Below, in pieces: positions 53,407 through 62,154 of a DNA stretch of 64,000 nt (its first letter is position 1; each line of letters opens with the position of its first letter). The notes beneath the pieces were generated by a model. The model was not told the DNA's origin, ran no database searches, and worked only from the letters and a program-made list of their open reading frames with translations. The position numbers and the translations under genes are program-made. This DNA comes from CBDIHP01 sp965279195 (lineage in GTDB: Bacteria > Planctomycetota > Planctomycetia > Isosphaerales > Isosphaeraceae). The stretch lies in contig CBDIHP010000027.1 of NCBI GenBank assembly GCA_965279195.1, positions 1 through 64,000 on the forward strand. Direction: 5' to 3'.

Positions 53407-56394
53407 CTACAGGCGGAGGTCCAGGATGGCGGCCTTGAGCTCGTCGGGGCGGATGGGCTTGGCGATGTAGCCGTCGAATCCGGCCTCCAGGCAGCGCTCG
53501 CGGTCGCCCTTCATGGCGTGGGCGGTGAGCGCGAGCATGGGGAAGTGGCGGCCGACGCCGCCGGCGGCGTCGGCCTCGCGGACGTGCTTCACGACCTCGA
53601 ACCCGCTCATCTCGGGCATCTGGACGTCGATCAGCCCGAGGTCGTGGGCATGTCGGGCGATGGCCTCGACGGCCTCGCGGCCGTTGCTCACGATCGTGAC
53701 CTCGTGCCCCTGACGCCGGAGCATGTGCGCCGCCACGCGCTGATTCACCTCGTGGTCCTCGGCGAGGAGGATCCTCAGCCTCGTCGGCTCGGGCCCGGCG
53801 GGCTCGACCTGGGGGATGGCGTCGATGGTGTCGGTGCTGTCCTCGGCCTCGTCGTCGGGCACGAGGATGAATCCGGCCTCCCCGGGCGCGAGGCCCGATC
53901 CGGCGGCGTCGGAACCCGGCCGCAGGAGGCGAACCAGCGACTCGAACAGCTCGACCTGCCGCACGGGCTTGGTGAGGTAGCCGGCGATCCCCAGCTCGCG
54001 CGAGGTGGCGGAATCCCGCGTCTCGTCGCTGGTCGTCAGCACGATCCGGGGCAACTCGATGCCGAGGGCGTCGTCGGGGAGCTTGCCCGAGAGGGAGACG
54101 CCGTCGACGTCGGGCAGGCGGCCGTCGACGAGCGCGGCGACGGGCCGGCTGCGGCTGGCCCGCAGGAACGCGAGCGCCTCCGCCGCCGAAGCCGCCTCGA
54201 TCGGCCGCCCGCCCCACTGGCCAATCCACTCCGACAGGCTGCGCCTCAGCGACGCGTTGTCGTCGACGATCAGGACGGGCCGCCCCTCCAGCTCGGCGAT
54301 CGGCCGGAGCCAGAGGTCGACCTTCGCGCCCCTCCTGGCGACGAGCCGGACGTGGAAGCGGAAGATGGTGCCCCGGCCGTCGTCGGCGTTGGGCCCGACG
54401 TCGATCGAGCCCCCCATCATCTCGGCGAGCCGGTTCGAGATGGCCAGGCCCAGGCCCGAGCCGCCGTGGCGTCGGGTGATGTCGCCGTCGGCCTGGACGA
54501 ACGGGTCGAAGATCCGCGACCGCTTCTCCGGCGTCACGCCCACGCCGGTGTCCTTCACCGAGACGAGCAGCTCGAACTCCGGCCCGCCGCCGCCGTTGGG
54601 GCCGGGCGCCTCGCGCGACTCGACCTCGACCACGATCTCGCCGCGGTCGGTGAACTTCACCGCGTTGCCCACGAGGTTGATGAGCACCTGTCGCAGCCGA
54701 TGCGGGTCGCCGATCACGTGCTCGGGCACGCCCGCGGCGATGCGGTGGACGAGCTCCAGCCCCTTGGTGTGGGCCCGCAGCGCGAAGGTGCGCTGGACCT
54801 CCTCGACGAGGTTCCGCAGCTCGAACGGGACCCGCACCAGGTCGAGCTTGCCGGCCTCGATCTTGGAGAAGTCGAGGATGTCGCCGATCACCGCCGTGAG
54901 GGCGTCGGCCGAGGTCCGCACCGTGTTCAGGAACTCCCGCTGCTGCGCGTTGAGCGGGGTCTCCAGGGTCAGCAGGGTCATCCCGATGATGCCGTTGAGC
55001 GGCGTCCGGATCTCGTGGCTCATGTTGGCCAGGAAGAGGCTCTTGGCGTGGTTGGCCTCCTCCGCCGCGCGCTTGGCCGCGACGAGGTGGCCCTCCAGCT
55101 CCTTCCTCGCGGTGATATTCGTATCCACCGAGACGAAGTTGGCGAGCAGGCCGCGGTCGTCGTGCACCGGCTGGATCGACCGGGTGACCCAGAAGGGCTT
55201 GCCGGACCGGGCATGGAGCAGGATCTCCACCTCGGCGTCGAGCCCGTCGGCCAGCCGCTCGCGGAGGTGCGCCAGGGTGGCGGCGTCGGTGTCGGGGCCG
55301 GCGAGCAGGTCCAGCGGCGACTGCCCGAGCGCCTCCTCGGCGCTGTATTCGGTGAGGAGGGTGAAGCCCGGGTTGACCCACTCGATCCGGCCCCGGGCGT
55401 CGGTGATCATCACCGCGTTGGTGGTCCGGCTGGCGACCATCGCGAGCTTGCGGTTCTCGGCCGCGGACTGCCGGAGTTGCTCCTCCGCGTGCTTGCGTTC
55501 GGTGATATCACGCTGGACGGAAACCCAGTGGGTGTAACGGCCTTGCGCGTCGGCCACGGGCCGGATGTTGAGCTCGACCCAGAACTCCGAGCCGTCCTTG
55601 CGGTAGTTGATCAGCTCCGCGCGGACCGGCTCCCACGAGACGAGCTTCTCGCGGATCCTTGCGACCGTCACCGGGTCGGTCCTGGGCCCCTGGAGGACGC
55701 GAGGGGTCTTGCCGACGATCTCCTCGAAGCTATATCCGGTGTTCCTGGTGAACGCCTTGTTGACGTAGACGACCCGGGGGCCCGGGTGGAGGATCGGGGT
55801 GCCTTCGGAGATCAGGAAGGCGTCGTTGGCTTCCTCGACCGCGCTCGAGAGCAGCCGCAGACGCTGCTCGGCGGCGTTGCGGCGGCAGATGTCCTGCCTC
55901 AGCTCGATCTCGGTGATGACCGAGGCCGCGAGGTCGATCAGGTTCTCCAGGTCCTCGGCCGACCACGCCCGGGGGGTGCCGTCGATGACGCAGAACGCCC
56001 CCAGGCACTGGCCGTCGGACAGGATCAGGGGCACACCGAGGTAGGCGATCACCCCCAGGTCGGCCACCGCCCCGTTGTGCGCGACCAGGGGGGCCTCCCG
56101 GGCATCGTCCACCTGCAAGGGGGCCCGGCTGGCGACGACGTGCTTGCAGAACGAGTGCGACAGCGGCGTCTGCCGGCACGACGCCCAGGGGTCGGGCAGG
56201 CCGACACAACTCTTGAAAAATTGACGGTTTGCGTCGACGAGCGAGACCAGGGCCACGGGCGTGCCGACGAGCCGGCCGGCGAGCCTGGTGAGGCGATCGA
56301 AATTGAGTTCCGGCGCGGTGTCGAGCAGCCCGGTCTCCCGGAGCGCCCGCAGCCGGCTCGGATCCAGGATGGCATCCTGGACGGGATCGCTCAT
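53407..56394 (-). CDS. Soluble GAF-PAS-PAS hybrid histidine kinase with two receivers
   Basis: A 995-residue cytoplasmic kinase without membrane segments. Domains: GAF (about 20-165; SFCKHVVASRAPLQVDDARE), PAS1 (about 185-300), PAS2 (about 315-430), HisKA with H460 in ANMSHEIRTPLNGI, HATPase (INLVGNAVKF N-box, VKDTGVGV, GGSGLGLAI), REC1 with D757 (LVDGRLPDVDG), and REC2 with D923 (LIDVQMPEMSG) and KPIRPDEL. PAS1 resembles LOV domains (GKTPRVLQGPRTDP) but the flavin-binding Cys of NCRFLQ is absent, so it is not expected to be a photosensor. No Hpt domain is present, so the phosphorelay must use a separate Hpt protein; the three-Hpt kinase at 392-5704 is one candidate. It is convergent with the sulfatase-like gene. 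Confidence 0.94.
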   Translation of the reverse strand: MSDPVQDAILDPSRLRALRETGLLDTAPELNFDRLTRLAGRLVGTPVALVSLVDANRQFFKSCVGLPDPWASCRQTPLSHSFCKHVVASRAPLQVDDAREAPLVAHNGAVADLGVIAYLGVPLILSDGQCLGAFCVIDGTPRAWSAEDLENLIDLAASVITEIELRQDICRRNAAEQRLRLLSSAVEEANDAFLISEGTPILHPGPRVVYVNKAFTRNTGYSFEEIVGKTPRVLQGPRTDPVTVARIREKLVSWEPVRAELINYRKDGSEFWVELNIRPVADAQGRYTHWVSVQRDITERKHAEEQLRQSAAENRKLAMVASRTTNAVMITDARGRIEWVNPGFTLLTEYSAEEALGQSPLDLLAGPDTDAATLAHLRERLADGLDAEVEILLHARSGKPFWVTRSIQPVHDDRGLLANFVSVDTNITARKELEGHLVAAKRAAEEANHAKSLFLANMSHEIRTPLNGIIGMTLLTLETPLNAQQREFLNTVRTSADALTAVIGDILDFSKIEAGKLDLVRVPFELRNLVEEVQRTFALRAHTKGLELVHRIAAGVPEHVIGDPHRLRQVLINLVGNAVKFTDRGEIVVEVESREAPGPNGGGGPEFELLVSVKDTGVGVTPEKRSRIFDPFVQADGDITRRHGGSGLGLAISNRLAEMMGGSIDVGPNADDGRGTIFRFHVRLVARRGAKVDLWLRPIAELEGRPVLIVDDNASLRRSLSEWIGQWGGRPIEAASAAEALAFLRASRSRPVAALVDGRLPDVDGVSLSGKLPDDALGIELPRIVLTTSDETRDSATSRELGIAGYLTKPVRQVELFESLVRLLRPGSDAAGSGLAPGEAGFILVPDDEAEDSTDTIDAIPQVEPAGPEPTRLRILLAEDHEVNQRVAAHMLRRQGHEVTIVSNGREAVEAIARHAHDLGLIDVQMPEMSGFEVVKHVREADAAGGVGRHFPMLALTAHAMKGDRERCLEAGFDGYIAKPIRPDELKAAILDLRL

Positions 56395-57157
56395 CGCAAC
56401 GAGCCCCTCGTCTTCTTAGTAGATCGGGCGACACCCTCGTCTCCCGCAACGGCCATAGGCCGGGCACCCCCGCACAGACCCGGCGCGGCCACTGCCAACA
56501 CCATCTTATGCCCGATCGCCCCGGTTGTGCGGCAGAAACCCGCGAATCTGCCCGAGTTTCTCAAGCGGACAACCCGCGACCCGCCACTGTTCACTCCAGG
56601 CGACCCGCCCCGTTGATAAAAGGGATGTCCAACCCCCTGGCGCCCGTCATCGAAATCGACGGAACAAACCCAATCCCTCGAACCCCCTCCGGAGTGCGGC
56701 CGTCCTGGCGCTTTCCCACGCCAACCTCCCAGCCCCAAATCACAGGAACGAACCCAATTCCCCCGGACTCCCCGCAAAACTCCACTTCCGAAACGAACCC
56801 AATTCGCCCCAAACCCAGCCGCCCCAATCTCTTAACGGTTGAAATTCCGTAAGAACCCCAAGCCACCCGCATTTTCAAAGAGCCGATGAAGTCCGTATCT
56901 TCCGGATCTTCATTCTATTGGACGCAAATCCTGCCGGCCGCATTCGACGGAAATCCGGAGCATTCGCAAACTCGATTCGAGCCGGGACGAAGCGACTCGC
57001 TTCGTCCCGACGCGTCATCTCGGGAGCGAGTTCCCGCCGGCCGAGGGCGTCGGCAAACGGACGCACTCCGAATTCTCCCGGGGAGGACATCCGTCCCGAC
57101 GTCGCCTGTCAAGGCGTCGTGGTCGCGACGTTGTTCGGAGAGTTGCGGGACTCCCCG
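56395..57157. other. Intergenic stretch with repeats of a GGAACGAACCCAATT motif
   Basis: About 760 bases with no convincing gene. Copies or variants of the motif occur at 56661-56674 (GGAACAAACCCAAT), 56745-56759 (GGAACGAACCCAATT) and 56791-56804 (AAACGAACCCAATT). A GGAGTGCGGCCGT half-site lies at 56692-56705. The same motif family occurs at 11716, 12991, 13213 and 13241. Confidence 0.6.
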
Positions 57158-58153
57158 TCAGTCACGGGCGAGGGGTTGACGGCCGCGAAGGCGGGCGAGG
57201 CCGACCGTGAGGGCGGCGGCGAGCGTGAGGGCCAGGGTGGAAGGCTCGGGGACGGCGCTGGGCTGGATCGTCTCATACTGGACGCCGGCGAAGAACAGCC
57301 GATCCTGGCTGGCCACGGATCCCGAGAAGTTGATCGAGGTGTCCCCGACACTCACGAACGGCCGGAGGTCGTAGAGCTCGTCGTCCGGGTCGGACGTCGA
57401 CAGCGGGTTGGCCGGGTTCGCCAGGCTATCGCCGGTCCCCCCGAACGTGACCAGGGCATTGTTTGCTGCCTGCCCGTCGTCATTCCCGCCCGCGTTGCTG
57501 GTCAGGCGAGTGCCGTTGATGTTGAACGTCGAACGCTGGTCGGGACTGGCGGGGCTCTGGAAGCTGAAATCGATCCCGACCGCCAATTTCACCGCGCCCG
57601 TCGGACCGATGGGGCTGGGGAGGGCCAGGTTTTGGTTGAAATTGACGTTCGCATTGAGATCAACGATGCCTCCGGCATAAAGGACGACCCCGCCTTCGGC
57701 GAGCGAGGCGTTCGAGTAGACGATCGCCAGGCCCGACCCTTGGAGGTCGGTGTTCTCGACCATGCTCCAGGTCTGGGTCGCCTGCGCCGGATTGAGCTGG
57801 GCCTGGACGATGGACGTCACATCGAAGACGGCCGTGTTGCCGCCGTCGAGCAGGACCGCGTTGGAAAGGGCCACCCCCGCGAAGGTGATCGTGGGGGACG
57901 TCGCCCAGGTCGCCAGCGAGAGCCTCTGGGCATAGATGTAGGCGCCCTGGACCTGCGAACCTGCGGCGACCTCGGTCTGGAAGCTGCCCGAGCCCGATGA
58001 GGTGCCGAGCCCGTCGGTCGTCAGGCCGACGCGGCCCTGGAAGCTGTTCTGGAGGACCAGCGACGCCTCGGCTCGCCCCGCGAGCCCGCCCACGGCCGCC
58101 AGGGCGGCGACCAGGACGCCCATCCCCCTCATCCTCATCGCGGAACGGTTCAT
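57158..58153 (-). CDS. PEP-CTERM surface protein
   Basis: A 331-residue exported protein: signal peptide (GMGVLVAALAAVGGLAGRAEA), a beta-rich, Asn/Ser/Gly-rich body without a recognisable catalytic motif (LSLATWATSPTITFAGVALS, VQAQLNPAQATQTWSMV), and a C-terminal sorting signal VPEPSTLALTLAAALTVGLA followed by RLRGRQ. PEP-CTERM proteins are handed to an exosortase and end up on the surface or in extracellular matrix. No exosortase gene is in the window. Start at ATG 58153; longer in-frame starts reach 58249 but would precede the signal peptide with non-typical sequence. Confidence 0.82.
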   Translation of the reverse strand: MNRSAMRMRGMGVLVAALAAVGGLAGRAEASLVLQNSFQGRVGLTTDGLGTSSGSGSFQTEVAAGSQVQGAYIYAQRLSLATWATSPTITFAGVALSNAVLLDGGNTAVFDVTSIVQAQLNPAQATQTWSMVENTDLQGSGLAIVYSNASLAEGGVVLYAGGIVDLNANVNFNQNLALPSPIGPTGAVKLAVGIDFSFQSPASPDQRSTFNINGTRLTSNAGGNDDGQAANNALVTFGGTGDSLANPANPLSTSDPDDELYDLRPFVSVGDTSINFSGSVASQDRLFFAGVQYETIQPSAVPEPSTLALTLAAALTVGLARLRGRQPLARD

Positions 58154-58233
58154 GGAGTCAGGATCCCGGAGATGGGCGGCCCCGCCATCTAAGCCGTCCC
58201 GCCCGACATTGGGCGCGAGGCCGCGGCTTCGCC

Positions 58234-58262
58234 CTATCGCGAGCGACATTACAGGATGTCAA
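58234..58262 (-). promoter_or_regulatory. Putative promoter of the PEP-CTERM gene
   Basis: On the minus strand, TTGACA (58262-58257), a 17-base spacer and CGATAG (58239-58234) lie 81 bases before ATG 58153. The surrounding DNA is AT-richer than the genes. The -10 is a weak match. Confidence 0.4.
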
Positions 58263-58430
58263 TTTGGTGAAACAATTGGAGATGATTGACTGTGTGGGAT
58301 TTTAGACGCTTGCAGACTGTTGTGTTGACTTCGGTCAACTTTACAGCCCCTCCCCGGGCGAGGACGTCACCCCGCTCGCGGTCGCCCCTTGCAATGAGTC
58401 GCCGCGCGCCCTAGGGCCGGGCACGATCCG

Positions 58431-58482
58431 AGAACAACGCGGGAACAACGCGGGAACAACGCGGGAACAACGCGAACAACGC
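58431..58482. repeat. Short tandem repeat of an 11-base unit
   Basis: The unit GGGAACAACGC occurs three times exactly (58441-58473), flanked by shortened versions AGAACAACGC and GAACAACGC. The unit is intergenic and repeat length may vary between strains. Confidence 0.85.
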
Positions 58483-58691
58483 GAGGACAGGCACCGCATC
58501 AGAGGTCAAATGGGGAAAATGCGTAGCCTGGGGCGTCGGGCCCAAGCCCTCATGCATTGCATGTCCCCGCTTTGCCCCCTTTGCTTCCGCTAAGATCGAA
58601 AGTGATTTCCTCGCCCATCAAACAGATAGAGGACCATGACTGCGCCGCCCACGCGACGCCTTTCCTGATCCGTTTTCTTGGCCGTCTCACC

Positions 58692-60716
58692 CTAACTTCG
58701 AATAGGGGCATCGATCAGATTCAGTGCCTCCTCAGCCCACATGCGGATCCATGGATTGGGATGCTTGCGATATCGGATCAGTCGTGGGATGGCCGCTGAT
58801 CCCGCCTTCCGGAATTGGCCGAGTTTCTCGAACCACCACTCAAGGGAATCCATCGTGTCAGGGTCCCTTGGATCGGCGACCGCGAGCATCGAATCCAACC
58901 GTTCCAGTTCGTATCGGACCAGCCAATCGGTCTCGAAGCTCGTCCGCCCCATGACGCCGAGGACGGTGGCCCGATCCTCCAAGCCTCTGATAAGCTCCGA
59001 CCGTACTTGGCCCCTAACAGGCTTCGCAATCCAACTCTCGGCGAGTTCCTTTCCATCCGGGGCCAACCGATAAAGCGAGATGATCACCTGGGGCAGAAAT
59101 TGGGAATCGCCGCCGGTCTCCTTCGCCAGGCTACGAAGCGCGGGGATCGCCGCCTTGGCTTCGGGGCCGATCTGCCCAAGGGCCTGAATCGCGGATCGGC
59201 GGACCTCCCAGTTCACGTCGTCCTTCTCGCGGATCCGAATGGCCTCAATCAAGGCCGGGACAGCGGCCTTCGCCTCCGCCCCGAACGATCCCAGGAGTTC
59301 GGCAGCCGCTGCGGCGGCCGTGCTGTTACGAGACTCATCCTCGCCATCCAAGCCACGGCGCACGACGTGACGATATCCCAGGGCCGTAATCAGGGCGGGG
59401 ATCGCTGGCTTCGCCCCCGGGCCGATTCGACGGAGGGCCCTGGCGGCGCTCACCTGCGGGTCGTGGCCGTTATAGAACACCGTCTGAAAATCCCGTGTCA
59501 TCGCCACCGTCAGGGCCGGGACGGCGTCTTTAGCCCGTGGACCTAGCAACCCAAGGCAGCGGGCAGTGACGTCGGCAACCTCGTAGTCGTCGTGGCCGAG
59601 GGCGGACACCAGCGAGGCCACACACTCCCGGCCATCCGGGTCGATCTGCACCAATGTCTTGAGCAGGTCAGGGTCCCCTGGCCCCTTCATAATGCGGGCT
59701 GTTAGCTTCGGTAAAGCCGCCCTGGCCCCGGGGCCGAATCGGGCCAACGCCACTGGGACACCCCCGACATCGAGCGACTCGTCGTCCAGGTGGTCAAGTG
59801 CCTCGATCAGCACCGGGATCACTCCGGGGGAATCTGGGTCGATGTGCGCGAGGGCTACCGCCGAGGAATACCGGACCTGTAGTCTCTTGTCGGCCAAGGC
59901 AGCCCGTAGCAGGGGGGCCGACTCGCGGGCCTTTGGGCCGAGCCAGGTCAGTTGGGACGCAACTGACGGATCGCCCTCCCGAAGGAAATTGTCGAGAAGC
60001 CACCTCGTCGGAGGGGCACCGATCCCAGCCAGGGCCATGACGACATCGAAGTCATCGACCCCTTCCTTGCCGAGCAAGGCCGTCAGGATCGGGATCGCGG
60101 CCTCCGCCTGCGCACCGATTCGGCCCACGGCCCTGACGGCATGGTGGCCGAGGATCTCGTCCTGGGGATCATCCTTGAGATGCTCGATCGAACGGATTAG
60201 CGCCGGCACCGCAGCCGACGCAGTTGGCCCGATCTCCCCGAGGGCCTCCGCCGCGCAGACCCTCATGTCCCGGTCTTGCCCTTCCAGGACGCCCAGCAAC
60301 GCCGGCACGGCCGGGCCCCCGATCCTGACAAGACTGTTCTTAACCGTGTCATCGAACCCGATCGCACCTGCCCCGGTGAGCCGAAGACAGCCCTCCTTCC
60401 GGAATCTCTCGATCAAGGACGGGATCGTGATCTCCGTCCCTGCCCCGATCCGGACCAAGGCCTCGACGGCGTCGTCAGCGTGTTGCCCTTGCCGGGTAGC
60501 ATCAATCAGGGCCGGGACCATCGCCTCGGCGTTAGGGCCGAGGCACCCGAGCGCCCAGATGGCGTGGAGCCGATCGACTTTTGGCCTCGATGGATCGCGA
60601 AGGATCCGGCCCCAACCTTCGGGTGTGCGGCCCCAAAATACCGGTGCTTCGTCGGCCCCGCCCGAAGGAGGGGCCCAGCAGATCGCGGCCAGAATGGCCG
60701 CCGAGAGGGTGCGCAT
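58692..60716 (-). CDS. Exported HEAT-repeat protein
   Basis: A 674-residue protein with a signal peptide (MRTLSAAILAAICWAPPSGG) followed by about fifteen HEAT/PBS-lyase-like helical repeats, each with a core such as GPTASAAVPALI, GAKPAIPALITAL or GAEAKAAVPALIEAI. HEAT repeats form curved protein-binding scaffolds; in planctomycetes such secreted scaffolds are common and usually of unknown role. GAGGTG seven bases before ATG 60716 supports this start; a GTG at 60725 is nine bases further out. No partner gene is visible. Confidence 0.87.
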   Translation of the reverse strand: MRTLSAAILAAICWAPPSGGADEAPVFWGRTPEGWGRILRDPSRPKVDRLHAIWALGCLGPNAEAMVPALIDATRQGQHADDAVEALVRIGAGTEITIPSLIERFRKEGCLRLTGAGAIGFDDTVKNSLVRIGGPAVPALLGVLEGQDRDMRVCAAEALGEIGPTASAAVPALIRSIEHLKDDPQDEILGHHAVRAVGRIGAQAEAAIPILTALLGKEGVDDFDVVMALAGIGAPPTRWLLDNFLREGDPSVASQLTWLGPKARESAPLLRAALADKRLQVRYSSAVALAHIDPDSPGVIPVLIEALDHLDDESLDVGGVPVALARFGPGARAALPKLTARIMKGPGDPDLLKTLVQIDPDGRECVASLVSALGHDDYEVADVTARCLGLLGPRAKDAVPALTVAMTRDFQTVFYNGHDPQVSAARALRRIGPGAKPAIPALITALGYRHVVRRGLDGEDESRNSTAAAAAAELLGSFGAEAKAAVPALIEAIRIREKDDVNWEVRRSAIQALGQIGPEAKAAIPALRSLAKETGGDSQFLPQVIISLYRLAPDGKELAESWIAKPVRGQVRSELIRGLEDRATVLGVMGRTSFETDWLVRYELERLDSMLAVADPRDPDTMDSLEWWFEKLGQFRKAGSAAIPRLIRYRKHPNPWIRMWAEEALNLIDAPIRS

Positions 60717-61060
60717 CGGATTCACCTCGTGGGCAGGGATCCAACGTCACGCCACCAGGGGCAACGCGGAAAAGAAAAGGGGGGGACATTCCGACTATCG
60801 ACAATTGTCGGACCCTCGTGCGGCCTCGATCGTCAAGTGTCGGGCAAGCCGAGCGAATTTCTTCGATGGCTTGGCGTACGATAATTGTCATATTCAGAAT
60901 GTCCCTTTTGTGTCTTCTTCCCGTGAGATTACCGGGGTGCCCGCACTCAACTGCAAGGCTGCTTTCCGCGAAAAGGAGATGCGAGGGTGAATCATCGAAC
61001 AGTTTGGATTAGGTACGCAATAAATTGTCTTGACATCCTGGAACAGTGGGGCGAAGCTAA
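60717..61060. other. AT-richer intergenic stretch with small palindromes
   Basis: About 340 bases without a gene. The perfect 12-base palindrome CGACAATTGTCG is at 60799-60810, and a related GATAATTGTC is at 60879-60888. Both lie upstream of the HEAT-repeat gene and could be operators. TTGACA at 61030-61035 resembles a -35 element pointing toward the insertion sequence and the gene at 62155. Confidence 0.45.
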
Positions 61061-61068
61061 AAAATCGA

Positions 61069-61094
61069 GGCTCAAGATGGATTCCGGGGTGATG
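61069..61094. repeat. Left terminal inverted repeat of the IS1595-like element
   Basis: It starts GGCTCAAGATGGATTCCGGG. The right-end copy differs by G for A at position 9. Confidence 0.93.
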
Positions 61095-62018
61095 CCACCA
61101 GTTGAGTGATGAGTGCCCCGAGCAAGGCCCTCCCGCGGGCTCGGACGTTGTGGACGAACTGGAAGAACGCCAGGTACAGCGGCAGCGATTCCTGGGAGAT
61201 TCCGCGGTGGGGGCGGAGCCAGCTCCGCAACAGCGACCAGAAGCCTTCCATGGTGTTGACGTGGACCTCGTGGAACCCGTCGCCGTCCTCGTCGCGGGCG
61301 TACTCGCCCTTCCCGTGGCAGACCGTCTTGTGCCGATATCCCCACTCCTCCAGCCGACTGTAGATGTCGTACTCGTCGGTGTGGACGAGCGAACCCGGGG
61401 CGATCGTCGCCTCGATCAGGGGGCGGATCGTCGCCTGCCTGACGTCCGCCAGCATCCGGATCACGACCCGGCCGCCGCGCTGGAGCATGCCGAAGATCGG
61501 CGGCTTCTCCTTCTCGAGCGTCCCACGGCCCGGGGCCCCTTTCAGGCGCCGTCGCCGCCCGGGCCGGCCTTTTTTTCGACGGCCTCGGGATGGCCCTTAT
61601 GTCCCGCCACGACATAGACTTCGTCGCATTCGACCTCGCCCGAGAGGCGCTCCGGCGGGCTGCGGTCGACGATGCCCCGGCGGAGGGCCGCGATCATGTC
61701 GCGGGCGTCGGACTTGTCGATGCCGAGTTCGCGGGCGATCTGCAGCCCCGAGAGGTTCAGCCCCATGAAATACAGGCAGGCGATCCAGGTGCGCAGCGGC
61801 CGATGATGGCCGGCGAAGACCGTGTCGGTCAGGTCGTCGAAGCGCCTGCGGCAGGCCTTGCACTCGTACCGCTGGCGGTCGGGCTGGGTGTCGTCGCGCC
61901 CGTTCCGGACGACCGAGGTCGAACCGCACGCGGGGCAGGCGACGCCGTCCGGCCACCGCAGATCGCGGACGGTCTGGAAGCACTTGGCGTCGTCGAAGAG
62001 GTCCTGGATGTTCACCAT
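61072..62018 (-). CDS. IS1595-family transposase, two frames joined at an A7 slippery site
   Basis: Frame 1 (62018-61542) encodes a zinc ribbon (CPACGSTSVVRNG, YECKACRRRF), a helix-turn-helix-like part and the first catalytic Asp region (GEVECDEVYVVAGHKG). It terminates shortly after a run of seven A (minus strand, 61576-61570). In the -1 frame the protein continues GRPGRRRRLKGAPGRGTLEK and on to VIRMLADVRQATIRPLIEAT, LVHTDEYDIYSRLEEWGYRH (second Asp) and NTMEGFWSLLRSWLRPHRGI (Glu), ending at 61072. The joint reads A AAA AAG, the classic -1 slippery heptamer, followed by a GC-rich stretch. So programmed frameshifting is plausible; a homopolymer sequencing error is the alternative. The joined product of about 315 residues has the full ISXO2-type DDE set. 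Confidence 0.85.
61570..61576 (-). promoter_or_regulatory. Candidate programmed -1 frameshift site
   Basis: On the minus strand the zero-frame codons are GAA AAA AAG GCC, giving the heptamer A AAA AAG. A slip of one base leads into the frame that encodes the rest of the transposase. The following GGCCGGCCCGGGCGG could provide a pausing stem. Confidence 0.6.
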
Positions 62019-62103
62019 GGTGCCCGGCTCGCGTGCCCGTTCGCGAAGGAGGTCAAGGTCGTCCGAGACCGCCGATCCTACCGCATCCGGCGACCCAACG
62101 CCC

Positions 62104-62129
62104 CATCACCCCGGAATCCACCTTGAGCC
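62104..62129. repeat. Right terminal inverted repeat of the IS1595-like element
   Basis: Read inward from 62129 it starts GGCTCAAGGTGGATTCCGGG, matching the left end at 25 of 26 positions. Confidence 0.93.
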
Positions 62130-62154
62130 AAAATCGATACCAAGGAGCAATCGC

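Larger units (their letters stand above)
61069..62129 (-). mobile_element. Complete IS1595-like insertion sequence (ISXO2-type transposase)
   Basis: A 1061-base element bounded by 26-base terminal inverted repeats (61069-61094 and 62104-62129) that differ at one position. It is flanked by a perfect 8-base target duplication AAAATCGA (61061-61068 and 62130-62137), the length usual for IS1595. The single transposase gene lies on the minus strand and its stop falls inside the left repeat. Intact ends and duplication point to a recent insertion. It sits 25 bases upstream of the gene at 62155, leaving that gene's ribosome site intact but separating it from upstream promoter sequence. Confidence 0.95.

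Noticed and set aside
55690..55720. A photoreceptor LOV domain in the hybrid kinase
   Set aside because: The cysteine needed for the flavin adduct is missing, so it is listed only as a PAS domain.
53518..56616. A thousand-codon plus-strand frame opposite the hybrid histidine kinase
   Set aside because: It has no domain content, while the opposite strand shows GAF, PAS, HisKA, HATPase and two receivers in order.
58431..58482. CRISPR-like short direct repeats
   Set aside because: Units are only 11 bases, directly adjacent without spacers, and no cas genes are present.
61822..62154. N-terminal extension of the exported protein at 62155 into the IS element
   Set aside because: The extension reads antisense through the transposase gene, and a strong ribosome site plus signal peptide mark ATG 62155 as the start.
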